Shown: positions 35,747-46,753 of the stretch, piece by piece | Layout of the letters: the number at the start of each line of letters is the position of its first letter | Numbering within the stretch: position 1 is the first letter of the stretch | Source of the DNA: Torreya grandis | Lineage: Eukaryota > Streptophyta > Pinopsida > Cupressales > Taxaceae | Direction of reading: 5' to 3' | Length of the DNA stretch: 64,000 nucleotides | Assembly: GCA_037957365.1 (NCBI GenBank) | Contig: JARHVA010002127.1 | Span: 2,560,501 to 2,624,500, forward strand | Position numbers and translations under genes: made by a program | The notes under the pieces: generated by a model | What the model was told of the DNA's origin: nothing | Seen by the model: the letters and a program-made list of their open reading frames with translations, nothing else | The model's database searches: none

Positions 35747-36719
35747 ATCCTTGTATTATTTAGATGTAGGTCATTTCCTAGGTTTTAAGTTTTTTGTATT
35801 TAAATGTCATTTTTAGATGTAAAATTTTATTTATCCTCACACATATCATTCTTATATTAAGGATTTTAATCCTTCAAACCATAGATTTATTTGTTGAGCA
35901 CAATCAAACCCTACATTTTCCTTTAGTGTTTCCTTCTATATTCTTAGGGTTTTATATTTATGCATTAGGGTTTCATACTTGATTTTCAAGTTCCCCTCAT
36001 CACACACATAAATATGAATTTTTATCTTTTTCCCTAGTTTTTCATGTTTATTTTTATATTAGGGTTTCATCTCTTATGATTTTAGATTGTACCCATACAT
36101 TTGTGGCTCATATCTGATTCAAAAGAAATTTATTTTTGAAACACTCTAATTTTTTTCCTTTGTCATATTGATTTAAATAAAACCCTATTTATTTTGGAAA
36201 AAAAAATTATGGTTTTTTTGGAATTAGGATTTTAGTATTTTTAGTAAATTCATCTTATAAGGCAGAAAAAATATATGTTAAAAAAAACTTATATATTTCA
36301 TTTATATATTGATATTTAATGAAAACAATTTTTTTTAATTCCTTACAATTTTATTTGGGTAGTTGGTTATTTATTTTGGGCATTATGCAATGGTTATAAT
36401 GGATGTACATTATATATTTTTTCTAATTCAAGCTATGATAGTTATAATTAAATTTTTATTTATTAAAACATATAATATATTTCACAATAACATAATGAAA
36501 TTGGTCAAACTCATGTGAAATAAAATTAAGGCTTAAATTAATAATGGATAATATTTCACTCTTCTTAGCAATTCCTATTGTACAAATATAGAATCTAAGA
36601 TGCTTCCAGTTACACCTAAATGTCACAGGGCATGTGTGAGTCCTTCCATAGACTTTGAGGTCATGTTAGCTACTATCTTTCTCATATTATTTTCCCAATG
36701 CTTATACTTTATGTCACAA
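35747..36719 (+). other. Gypsy-type leader, unit C
   Basis: Non-coding, colinear with the leaders of A and B. No gag. Confidence 0.5.
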
Positions 36720-37767
36720 CCCAAGTTATTACAATAAAAAGATGTAGGGTGTCACATAATGTGTGGAAAAATAGAGGTAGTTGAAAATTTCCTCCTTATC
36801 TCCCTCCACCTCCCATGATGCCTACTAATGCAACTAAAGGGTATGATATGATTAATTAAGTTAATATTACCCTAGCTAAATATCCATACTAAAATTATTC
36901 AAGAGGTCAATTATTTACAAAGATATTCTATATGTATTATGTGACATAATTATACCAAATAAAGTAGAACTAACCTATTTTAGATCTATGGTTAACACAT
37001 TGAAGAATAGTAAATACATGATATATTTTTAAAATAATTACTTGCCTCCCAACACACTATAAATAAATATATACTTTTATTCATTCAAGTCAAAATAAAA
37101 AATACATGCGTTAAATGGATCTTGATAGATAATGGCTCAATATTGAACATATGCAATATCACACTATTATAAACATGGGTGTGAATATGGACTCTATTCA
37201 AAAATGAAATAAGAACATCAGAGATTTAATAATGTTCCTTGCCAAGCACTAGGATCAACTATTTGGACATCAAAAGAGGCACCAAGACACTATCTACTAT
37301 GTTTCATATGATGCCTCATCACTTATATTATAGCATACTCTTAGGTATACCATTGAGATATGTAATAGAACCTATACCCTCTACTTTTCATTGGTGCATC
37401 AATATTATCCATAATGGATGTTTTGTATACATGTAATGTAAAGAATAAAATATTTAAATAATGCAAATTAGTATAATCAAGTGATGGATATAGTCTAAAA
37501 TTTGATACTTTTCTAGCTATTATATACCTCCATCATATATCATACCACCAGATCAGATATATACATATGAAATTGGTGAGTTAAAAAAATATAACTAAAA
37601 AGAGCCAACTATACATGAATTAAGCCATAAAAACATAATAAATGACACATAAGAAGAGAAGATACCAAATCTTCCATTAACATTCAATTTAAGTGACAAA
37701 AAATATTTTTTCATAGAATAAGATTACAATAATGATAATGTGAATGAAATTCCAAAGAAAATAGATG
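36720..37767 (+). pseudogene. Ty3/gypsy protease with linkers, unit C
   Basis: The linker is present but broken (PYLPPPPMMP near 36800). Active site ILIDNGSILNICN with D-N-G intact at 37128-37136. The open frame 37239-37436 carries the C-terminal half: YLDIKRGTKTLSTMFHMMPH, LYYSILLGIPLRYVIEPIPS, TFHWCIN. This is the best-preserved end of the gypsy protease in the array, although Trp-Ile-His of the usual PWIH is Leu-Arg-Tyr. The following linker runs into the copia insertion at 37768 and resumes after 41796. No RT follows. Confidence 0.78.
37763..37767. other. Target site duplication AGATG (left)
   Basis: AGATG precedes the LTR and recurs at 41792-41796. The uninterrupted site with a single AGATG is present in unit B at 31188-31192. 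Confidence 0.93.
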
Positions 37768-38756
37768 TGTTAGGGAAACCACGAACAATAAACATGCTCC
37801 GATCCCTACTTAGTCAGGATCTTGCTCTACCAATTAGAGCACATATGATTACTTCTTGTATTAGCAACTAAACACATAATTATACCAAAATCAATAAGTA
37901 ACTAGAAATATGAAATAACATAGGAATTGAGAGACAATACACAATTGTATTAATAATCACTCAGAAGAATATACAATAAGGAAGATGCCACTTCTTCCTC
38001 CACCTCAAAGGTTCACCACGCCTCAAGACCTTCTTCCCTCTCTCTCTCGGTCCCAACAATCAACTCCAATATAGAATTGATGTTCACCACTCCAACTAGT
38101 CAGTAACACACTGCCAATTCACCAAGTACACAACCGTACTCCAAGTAGATCTCCTGCTCTCTTCTACCTACAAATCACTAGACCATACTCACCATGTAGA
38201 TATCTCTACACCCTTGAAGAACCCTTGTCCTTGCCTCACCAAGTCCTTATGATTCTTCAACTAGTACCCTGATGGATCAGCTCCTTGACCTTGTAGACCT
38301 TGCAACTCTCCCTAATCATACACACTCAGCACCCCTTTGGAACTAGGAGGAGCTACACTAGCTCTCTCTAAAAAAGCTCTATGGATTTCTAGCACACTTT
38401 TAAAATATAGCCCATGAGTCCATATATAGATCTCATGCTTACAATAATTAGACACGCAACTCAAGACTAACACTAGCCTTCAACATGCAAACTAACAATC
38501 CAAAAATAGACTCTCCTAGAATCAGCATGTGAACTGCCTGTTCATGCACAGGCTGTCGACGCCGGCTCCTCCATGACCGATGTCGGTCGACTGGTAACCA
38601 TCGTCGGTTGCTTCCTCACTGCCATCTAACTGATGTTGGCTGATCAGACTGACACTGGTTTCCCTGCAACTGATTTTGCAACTCCCTGTAACTCTGCATC
38701 CTCCAAAAATTCTCCTGTTTGCATCTTGGTGAAGCTTTTAGCTCCACAACCTAACA
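37768..38756 (-). repeat. 3' LTR of copia element 2
   Basis: 989 bp, plus-strand ends TGTTAGGG and CCTAACA. Contains a CpG-rich stretch (38555-38670) with diverged copies of the 21-bp repeat found in the internal frame. Confidence 0.92.
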
Positions 38757-38770
38757 ATCTCCCACTTAGA
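38757..38770 (-). other. Polypurine tract of copia element 2
   Basis: On the minus strand CTAAGTGGGAGAT runs directly into the TG of the 3' LTR. Confidence 0.8.
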
Positions 38771-38837
38771 GATAAATAGCTACACCTGTACCTGTACCTA
38801 TACACCATCTAAATTATTTCCTGGCTTGTATTCCTCT

Positions 38838-39600
38838 TCAAGATCCATCCTGAAGACCAACCACCACACAACCTGTGATGCTGTACCTGTCATTCAAGTA
38901 ACCTGCCACATCCGAACCTACACATCCATGTAGTGAAGAACTTGACCCTGCATAACAAGAATCCCTATTGCTAGTCCCACTGAACTGCCCTCCAGTACTC
39001 CTTCCCTGAATTGGCTCCATACTTTCCAACAACCCCCACTGAATGGGAAAATTCAGGCCTACAATAGACCTCATGTGATTTCGAACCTTGTTTCAAGCTA
39101 AGCTTGAACTGTCCAGCCATTGGTGTGCTTTCTGATTCTGCATCCTGCATACTGAACTCCACCAACACCATCTTCACATCAGCTCCCACTGGAGATAAAA
39201 TCTCCATGTCTCTTATGCCAAAGAATTTTGCTGCTCCAAATTCTTCATGACACGCCTCTGAACTAACCTTACCTTTAGCTCAGCAAAACCCTGTATGTAC
39301 AAACCTGCTAGCAAATCACCCACATATAGTAATAGAATAATGTTGCAATCATTATCCACTTGGTAAGATAAACACAATAGTTACACTGACATTGACTGAA
39401 GCCATGCTTAGTCATCCACCTGTCAAACCTGTACCACTGTCCTACAGCTTCCTCAAGACCATATACCTTGGCCTTCTGTCTCTAGTATCCATCCACTCTC
39501 TTCTTTAAAATGGGAATCCATCTCTCTCAGTGCTTCCTTCTAGCTGAAAACTCTACCAACGAATACCTGTTTGGTTTTTCTCCAAGGACTCACACTCCTC
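38838..39600 (-). pseudogene. Copia element 2, RT and RNase H remnants
   Basis: Read on the minus strand, RT pieces appear in order: GQWYRFDRWMTKHGFSQCQC (about 39400-39460), then ILLLYVGDLLAG, where the catalytic YVDD is YVGD (39315-39326), then MKNLEQ at about 39245. RNase H pieces follow: MQDAESESTPMAGQFKLS (about 39100-39160), VVGKYGANSGKEYWRAVQW (about 38985-39040), then SDVAGYLNDRYSITG (about 38865-38910), matching the copia SD.AGD...R.STTG block. Small deletions and frameshifts separate the pieces. The YVGD change and the deletions make both enzymes inactive. The final RNase H segment, including the AEY motif, is missing before the purine tract. Confidence 0.8.
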
Positions 39601-39624
39601 ATCCATGCCAAGCTCCCACTGTAT

Positions 39625-40710
39625 CTAGACTCTACCTGCATTGCCTCTTCCATCTTCCTGGTTCTTGACCATCGATAAGCAATATAAAGAAGGTGAACAA
39701 TGAATATGAGGTTCACTTACCCTTTCTGACCTCCACATGAGCATTTGAGACTTGTTAATAGCTTGCTGTCTGCTCAATATCCGTTCCAGTGACCGATCTC
39801 GGCCATCTCCCAGTCTGCTCCCGACCAATGTCGGTTCCCTGCACTGACCCTGACTGCCGACGTCATTTCCCTGGCCAACACCGGTATCCTTTCTGCCGAT
39901 GTTAGTTCCTTCATGACCGATGTCAGTCTTCTTGTTGCCGACGTCATTACTGTGTGACCAATGCCAGTACCTGTGTTCGTCTGTGAGTGATAAATTTTTA
40001 CCCGTGAGCTCTCCATGGATCAAAATCCTAATCAAATCAACCCTACTTTGCTCAAAATAATTCAGTTCTCTCACCTGATATCTGTCCATCATCTCCTCCA
40101 TGAAAACCAAGGCTTTCCAATTCTTTAGCTTGTCAAAATCATCTATCTTCTGCTTTAAAACCAGCATTCTCCTTCTACATATGTGACTAAGCCTATGAAG
40201 CCACATCTCTGCAATAGAAGGTGAATCAGCAATATAAGTAGATAGATAAAGGATACCTACTTTCTTACCACCATCTAATTCCAGTGTATCCACTGTGAGA
40301 GTTACTGTGCATCTCTCATCACCCAAATTTCTTGAAGAAATTAGACTCATCTCCAAGACTGGTACTTGCATGACTTCCTTCAACCACTGTGTGTCGTCCA
40401 TCTGTAATTTCAGCTTCACTTCCCCTTTGCCAATTCTTTGGCAAGGCTCACCAGCTCCTATCCTTGGGGCTGCATGGAAAGAGGCAACATAATCTGTTAT
40501 CCAAGATTCAACTTCATCCAAGAAACCTCCCAAAGCATCATGTGCAACAACACCTGCAACATTTGCATCTTTAGTTCTTTCATGCTGATCTGCTACCAAC
40601 CAACAATATCTTTTTCCCTGCTCTTTCTTTCCATCAATCAGACCATTCGTGCTATTTAGTTTCTCCATTCGTAGCTTACTTCCTTCTACCATTGCTATAC
40701 TCCCACTCAA
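39625..40710 (-). CDS. Copia element 2, deleted gag-pol frame (361 residues)
   Basis: An open frame fused from parts of a copia polyprotein. Residues 68-82 (ESWITDYVASFHAAP) are the protease active-site region, with D73 kept but the D-S-G triad reading DYV. Residues 85-150 match the rest of protease. Residues 165-185 (SIAEMWLHRLSHICRRRM) are the pre-integrase zinc-finger start, His172 and His176. Residues 191-203 (DFDKLKNWKALVF) are an integrase scrap; the catalytic D, D and E are absent. Residues about 248-290 are heptad repeats (NDVGNKK, TDIGHEG, TNIGRKD, TGVGQGN) encoded by the 21-bp repeat. Residues 331-345 (VSEPHIHCSPSLYCL) match the linker before RT. Being open for 361 codons probably reflects youth rather than function: no enzyme is complete. 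It may be transcribed from the 41-kb LTR. Confidence 0.6.
   Translation of the reverse strand: MSGSIAMVEGSKLRMEKLNSTNGLIDGKKEQGKRYCWLVADQHERTKDANVAGVVAHDALGGFLDEVESWITDYVASFHAAPRIGAGEPCQRIGKGEVKLKLQMDDTQWLKEVMQVPVLEMSLISSRNLGDERCTVTLTVDTLELDGGKKVGILYLSTYIADSPSIAEMWLHRLSHICRRRMLVLKQKIDDFDKLKNWKALVFMEEMMDRYQVRELNYFEQSRVDLIRILIHGELTGKNLSLTDEHRYWHWSHSNDVGNKKTDIGHEGTNIGRKDTGVGQGNDVGSQGQCREPTLVGSRLGDGRDRSLERILSRQQAINKSQMLMWRSERVSEPHIHCSPSLYCLSMVKNQEDGRGNAGRV
39823..39969 (-). repeat. 21-bp CpG-rich tandem repeat inside the copia 2 frame
   Basis: Consecutive 21-bp units lie at 39844-39864, 39865-39885, 39886-39906, 39907-39927 and 39928-39948, with weaker units either side. The shared core is GCCGACGTC/ACCGATGTC/GCCGATGTT on the plus strand. 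Because 21 is a multiple of three the frame stays open and gives heptads of the form (N/T)(D/N/G)(V/I)G followed by three residues. The same core spaced by 21 bp twice also occurs in both LTRs (about 38558-38660 and 41592-41690). Confidence 0.85.
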
Positions 40711-40788
40711 TCTGAAACCCCTGTGAGTGACCTGTAATCAAAAAACACTACTAGATCTAAAACCACCTGTTAGTCAACCCAACCAAAA
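40711..40788 (-). other. Copia element 2 leader
   Basis: Only about 80 bases between the primer site and the first ATG of the frame, much shorter than in the other two copia elements. Confidence 0.6.
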
Positions 40789-40800
40789 GCTCTGATACCA
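40789..40800 (-). other. Initiator-Met primer binding site of copia element 2
   Basis: On the minus strand TGGTATCAGAGC, an exact match to the standard plant copia site, two bases inside the LTR. It fixes the element's orientation. Confidence 0.92.
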
Positions 40801-40802
40801 CT

Positions 40803-41791
40803 TGTCAGGGAAACCATGAACAATAAACATGCTCTGATCCCTACTTAGTCAGGATCTTGCTCTACCAATTAGAGCACATATGATTACTTCTTGTATTAGC
40901 AACTAAACACGAAATTATACCAAAATCAATAAGTAACTAGAAATATGAAACAACACAGGGATTGAGAGACAATACACAATTGTATTAATAATCACTCAGA
41001 AGAATATACAATAAGGAAGATGCCACTTCTTCCTCTACCTCAAAGGTTCACCACGCCTCAAGACCTTCTTCCCTCTCTCTCTCGGTCCCAACAATCAACT
41101 CCAATATAGAATTGATGTTCACCACTCCAACCAGTCAGTAACACGCTGCCAGTTCACCAAGTACACAACCGTACTCCAAGTAGATCTCCTGCTCTCTGCT
41201 ACCTGCAAATCACTAGACCATACTCACCATGTAGATATCTCTACACCCCTGAAGAACCCTTGTCCTTGCCTCACCAAGTCCTTATGATTCTTCAACCAGT
41301 ACCCCGGTGGATCAGCTCCTTGACCTTGCAGACCTTGTAACTCTCCCTGATCATACACACTCAGCACCCCTTTGGAACTAGGAGGAGCTACACTAGCTCT
41401 CTCTAAAAAATCTCTATGGCTTTTTAGCACACTTTTACAATACATCCCATGAGTCCATATATAGATCTCATGCTTACAATAATTAGACACGCAACTCAAG
41501 ACTAACACTAGCCTTCAACATGCAAACTAACAGTCCAAAAATAGACTCTCTCGGAATCAGCATGTGAACTGCCTGTTCATGCACAGGCTATCGATGCCGG
41601 CTCCTCCATGACCGATGTCGACCGACTGGTAACCGTCGCTAGTTACTTCCTCACTACCATTTGACTGACGTCGACTGATCAGACTAACGCTGATTTCCCT
41701 GCAATTGATTCTGCAACTCCCCGCAGCTCTGCATCCTCCAAAACTTCTCCTGTTTGCATCTTGGTGAAGCTTTTAGCTCCACAACCTAACA
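40803..41791 (-). repeat. 5' LTR of copia element 2
   Basis: 989 bp, plus-strand ends TGTCAGGG and CCTAACA; colinear with 37768-38756 without gaps by eye. The outermost G/A differences cluster in the CpG-rich stretch. Confidence 0.92.
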
Positions 41792-41796
41792 AGATG
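41792..41796. other. Target site duplication AGATG (right)
   Basis: Identical to 37763-37767, directly after the LTR. Confidence 0.93.
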
Positions 41797-42229
41797 AGCA
41801 TTTGTCTCATCTTTATTATACACCCATTGGTCTAGGAGAATATAGATATGATTCTAATGTGAATATAGGGATGATTCCAATGTAATAATAAATATAAAAG
41901 TGTATAAGGTAAAAGAAACCCTTAAAAATACTCATAATGATACAAATGAAAATACTTTTTAAAATGCATGTAGCCTCTCCCCTAATATCCTTAATGCCAT
42001 CCAAAATGAAAGTACCAATGTGGATTAAAAATCCATCCCTCCACATGTGCATGATCTCACCATGATGGGGTAGATCTTACTCAAGTTGATCTATAATCAT
42101 TTCAAAATAAGGGGTCTTAATTATGTTTACAAGCTCTCGAGGGGACTTCCCACTCATTTATGTCTTACTTGTCTCTGTTCTATCTAGAAGCTTCATCTCT
42201 CCTAGCTCAACTCTACATTCTCATCCCCC

Positions 42230-43440
42230 ATGTGTGGAAATAGGGATCAACTAGAACCAACATCCTGCAAGGAGGTCTATTAGCAAAATAAAGTTTGGAA
42301 GAAGCTCAAAAAGGGGGGCCTCATAGAATTTATAGAATGGATCACTAAGCATAACATCGAGATTACCTGAGACTTTATGGTAGCTTAAACAAAGTGGAAG
42401 GTTTTTATATGTGGCATTACCATTAATGTCTCAAAAGAGTTCATTGGTGATGTCATTGGTATGTCATGCATTGATGACAAAGAATTCAAGGACCAGTCAA
42501 AAAATTAAAAGTCCCTACAATGGCTCTTCAAAATAAATGATTTCATGTAGATGGACAAGAAAGGGTTCCCCATGGGTTGACCTTCCATGTTACTGGCCAA
42601 ACATTTGCCTTCAGATCATGTGATATATGATGCTAGAAGGTAAATATACACTAATCTTCTCCCACAATTTTATACTTCTAAATCAGTTCATTGGGAATAA
42701 AATTAGTTTTCCCTATTTCTTGCTTAAGTCCCTTGAGAACATGATCCTGCTTCACCAAGTAAATGATACCAATCCCATTCTACATCAAGACATGATCCTC
42801 CTCTTTGTTAAACACGATCAAGCCATTTTAGGCTAGGAGGTTCCCCCTAGGGGTTCCTCCTCTAGGGAGGATCCCACCAAGGGGTCTTACCAAATTTTTG
42901 ACTGCACCCCCTATAATATCTTATCTTAGTCCCCCATAGATGACCTCCCTCTACAATTGTTGTTTATTCCCAAAACAATTCAAATAGGGACCCCTATAAA
43001 ATCAGCCTAAAAAGGGAAGGCCATAGTTATGGAGGAATTAGAAAGAAATAAATAGTTGTAGGAAAAATTTAACACAAAGGTGTAACAAGATGGCTTTGGC
43101 CTAGCCAAAATTATCCAAGATTAGAATGTATTACACAAACATGATGAAGCAACTATCTAAGCCTTTGTTAACTCTACACAACCCCTTTCAACCCCTACTT
43201 TGTCTTATTTTAAGCCTTTAAAATCCCCCTGGGTTCCCCTAATGGAGTCCCCACAAATAATCTCCCTTGTAGGTAAAAGTTAAGAAGCATCCTAGAATGA
43301 TGCTTCTTGATAAAGCAATTGAAGGCCTCAAAAACCATACTCAAACCAAAGTTTCAAAGGACAAACTAGCCATCCTAAAAAAGGACACTGTTGAAGCTAA
43401 AGACCCTCAGGTGGGACCATCCTCCTAGTTCTACTATGTG
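42230..43440 (+). pseudogene. Second reading frame of the gypsy-type unit, unit C
   Basis: Third copy of the frame described in units A and B: KEFKDQSKN near 42478, KSPYNGSSK-type text, DKKGFPMG near 42558, then the open piece 42627-42836 with KYTLIFSHNFILLNQFIGNK, SFPYFLLKSLENM and HQVNDTNPILHQ. The basic C-terminal part (about 43280-43430) is also present. Substitutions spread over all codon positions and shared TAG stops argue that it was dead before the units multiplied. Confidence 0.55.
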
Positions 43441-44025
43441 TTCCTATTTTTTGCTTCCATTCTAAGTACTATTTTTTTTATTTTTGGTTTCTCAGCCCTA
43501 GTTGGCCTATTTAAACTTTTATAATTCACTTTTGTGGTTCTAGGTCCCTGTAAAACCTAGATTTTACCATATCAAATAAAAAATACTTTTTAAAATATAA
43601 TTTCATGACATTATTTGATTCTAAATGTTCCATTGAAGCATTTTTTTGTCAAATACAACATAACTAGAGAACAAGAGGCACAACACATTAAATGAGCACA
43701 CCAAGAATTTATGATAGATTTAGTAGACAATTTAAATCTCATAGATAAATAACTAGATATTAGATTACATATTATAAAGGTAAAATAGAAACTACATATT
43801 ATAATATAAATGTTAATTGATAATCATTTCATTCCTTTACCTTCTATTCAACAAAGAGATCACAATCAATTATAGTATCAAAAAGGGAGATCAAATTTTT
43901 ATTACCATAAAATAATTGGACATTACACATAATTTTTGGGCATTAAAATGACATATTCAAAGGTTTAAATATTAAGGCATGATAAAAATAATATAAGTAT
44001 ATGATAAGATACATGTCACAAATAG
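43441..44025 (+). other. Unit C tail, non-coding
   Basis: Matches the tails of A and B, ending ACATGTCACAAATAG. No gene. Confidence 0.7.
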
Positions 44026-46741
44026 TGCATTATCAAAACCCACTAATCACCTTATTTTATCAACTCCTCAAAGGAAGTAGTTGACATATTTACTTGAACC
44101 TCCTCATAAGATACTATAGAAGTTACTTCAGTATAATCTAATATCTCTCCCTCCCTAAAAATGGGTTGATATGAATAAGGTTCCATATAGTGGATTCAAC
44201 AGTAAAGCATGTTATGATTATCATAGATGTGTAGAACATTAAAATAATAGATGTAACAATTTGTAACATAAGATACAAGCCTTGACCAATGATATTATTA
44301 TTGAGATCTACAATATCAATAAATTAGTTCATTATTTAGGGGCATAGCCTATCCCTTTTATTCCATATATGGTTCCACACTGAACACATGCACACTTTCA
44401 CTCTATACATCACATTCCATATGATATTATGGTTTTTATAGCTAAATAAATATGTAATATCTTATGTCCTATGACGACCATGATGGATATGTTATAACAC
44501 AAGATCACTTCATATATTTTGATACATATACATATGTTACTACTTTCCCATGATGGGTAACATTTTACATAATTCACCCATGACCTACATCATAGAATCC
44601 ACTTGATGGGATCATTGTTTAGCATAATTCATAACTCAGATTTAAAAATATTTCAAAATAACAAAAACATTAATTTTTTAACTTCCAAAAAATTAAACTA
44701 TTCAAAAAATAAATAAGGTTTTATGTATGATATGTTTTGAATATTTACATGGATTATTTATTAATTATCATGTATGATAGATTATATATCCATTTTTTTA
44801 ATGCACATGTATTTTATGGTATACATGAGAAATATGCATGACATACATATTTTTTATGAAATGGACTCATAGATGCAAGACCTTCCTATAACCATGATCT
44901 ATATTATTACACTAGGGGAATGGTTACACTAAATATATATTGCTAAAGTTTACACATGTTACATATTTCTACGATCAGTTTCATAGTTCGACTTAAGCTA
45001 TTTTAAAAACATTGATCACACATGCCTTTCTCTTAATCATACTACTTAGGGTGATGTTTCTATGAATTATATATTTTTGGATATATGTGATGATGACATA
45101 GATTGATTGTGAAGAATATTTTTACTTATAATATTCTTTTTTTGTTTTCATGTGTTACATTGTTGTGATCCTTGAGTGTGTATTAGATTGTGTGACTCTT
45201 TTTTGTTTGACTCAGATTCTATGTGGAATTGGGTGTTTATTGTGTGACTTCTTTTATGTTATAATATTTATCTATGTGGATATTATTCTACATGTTATTT
45301 ATGAATTTTATTCTATGTGACATCAATTTTTCTACGTGTGACTCTTTATTATGTTTGACAATGTGTGTTATAATGCATATTTTTATGTTTTTGTGTGTCA
45401 TGGTCATGACATTATGTGTGACTATGTGACTCTATGACTCTGTTTGCTTGTGTGGATACATATAGGATTTCTTGTTGAGATTTTTCTATTATGATCCATA
45501 TCACACAATTTATTTTTGTGTGTAGTGCCGTGCTACATGTCATGCATCTTATGCATAGTTATTACTAAGTATTTCCATGCTCATTACTATGTTTCATCTT
45601 CACTACTTATCTCACTATTATATTATCTTGACATGACACATGTATGACTTAAGATTAATGTTGAATATCTTATAATGATGGCATAATATTATCATGTTAG
45701 CACATGTTTTACATGCTTACATCTTTTTTTAATTACATGACACATATAACTTTTTAATTTTGAGATGAGTAATTCACATGATACATTACTCACTTCAAAA
45801 GGGACATACATAGTGGGATTTTATTAGACACTAAGTATGTTACACATATATATTTAGGATTTGGGTATAAAAAAATAATATTTGAGGCACATATTAATTA
45901 GATTATTACAAGGTTACACAGATTATGATAGATTTGACACAGATTGGGGGCATATGTAAGGCATGTGTCAGATATTTTATAGGATTGTGAGTGATAGTTC
46001 ATATATTGTATGATATTATTACATACATTACAAGACTCAATTTACAAAATTTATCAGATTAGAGGCATATGCATGACATATGTGAATAGTTTCTAGATAT
46101 TATGATATTTGGCACATGGTGCATTACTTAGATTACATAGGGTATTATATTTGAGGCATATACAGGGTATATGTGATAAATTATATGAAATTAAATACTC
46201 ATTTTCTTATTAATTTTAGTTAAATTCTCATATTAAACTATAAAATCCATTTGTAAATTCTTAGATTCATAGATTCTTAGATTTGTAGATTCTCAAATAT
46301 GCAAAATCATAGATTCTCGTATTTTTTAGAACACATTATGGGTCCCATTCTCTAAAATAAATTTTAATGAGTAGTGTGATTGAGGTTATGTATGTATTAA
46401 ATTATAATCACTTCTCTATCTCCAATGAGGATTGGGGCATATTCAACACAACACATGGTTTTAACATTGGCATTTCCAAGGGGCATAATCAACCGATTCT
46501 CCATTGTCTATAGAATAAAATTTGGTTTATGTGAATACAATTATATTTTTTCCTTGTTATTTATATTTTAAAGTATGTGAAAAAAATTTACTTTAGATTT
46601 TATATCATAAATGAAACTTGATTTCTACATGTTTCATTATAGGTTTTGATTAGAAAAAGTGCAACACTAAAACTACCTAAATATGATTATAATCAGGTGC
46701 CATTTTCTATCCATTTACTCTATCACTTACATTAATATAAT
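44026..46741 (+). other. Gypsy-type 3' non-coding region beyond the array
   Basis: No gene. Part (44540-44900) matches 1370-1720 and, inverted, 19880-20350. From 45100 there is T/G-rich sequence with many TGTGTGACT strings. This is the natural continuation of unit C toward its 3' LTR, so unit C plus this region plus 46754-48012 could be one element of about 9.5 kb without the copia insertion. Confidence 0.6.
45766..45813 (+). repeat. Hairpin plus purine tract (copy 3 of 3)
   Basis: TGAGTAAT (45766-45773) and ATTACTCA (45785-45792) are perfect 8-base arms, directly followed by CTTCAAAAGGGACATACATAG. Compare 17400-17440, where the stem is followed by CTCAAAAGAGGGGGCATACATAG. Confidence 0.72.
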
Positions 46742-46753
46742 AAAATGGGGGAA
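46742..46753 (+). other. Polypurine tract before gypsy-type 3' LTR
   Basis: AAAATGGGGGAA directly before the LTR start, like AATATGGGGGAAAT at 18494-18507. Confidence 0.75.

Larger units (their letters stand above)
37768..41791 (-). mobile_element. Ty1/copia element 2, minus strand, internally deleted
   Basis: Two 989-bp LTRs with TG...CA ends, a 5-bp duplication AGATG, an initiator-Met primer site read on the minus strand next to the right-hand LTR, and a purine tract next to the left-hand one. Total 4024 bp. The internal part is only 2046 bp and has lost most of gag, the integrase core and much of RT, so it could move only with help from another element. By hand count the LTRs differ at about 55 of 989 positions (5-6%), nearly all transitions. 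Its GC content and CpG count are clearly higher than in the surroundings, as expected for a younger insertion. Confidence 0.93.
33435..44025 (+). repeat. Tandem array unit C, interrupted by copia element 2
   Basis: Same order as unit A: lead X (33435-34447), LTR (34448-35732), primer site, leader, protease (to 37767), [copia insertion with one target copy, 37768-41796], second frame, tail. Without the insertion it is about 6.6 kb, the full unit length. After ACAAATAG at 44025 the sequence diverges from the B/C junction and continues into TGCATTATCA. Confidence 0.85.

Noticed and set aside
38971..39207. 78-codon minus-strand frames in copia 2 taken as genes
   Set aside because: They are RT/RNase H remnants broken by frameshift, already covered by the remnant entry.
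40295..40659. Several plus-strand frames of 61-73 codons
   Set aside because: Antisense shadows of the copia 2 frame at 39625-40710.
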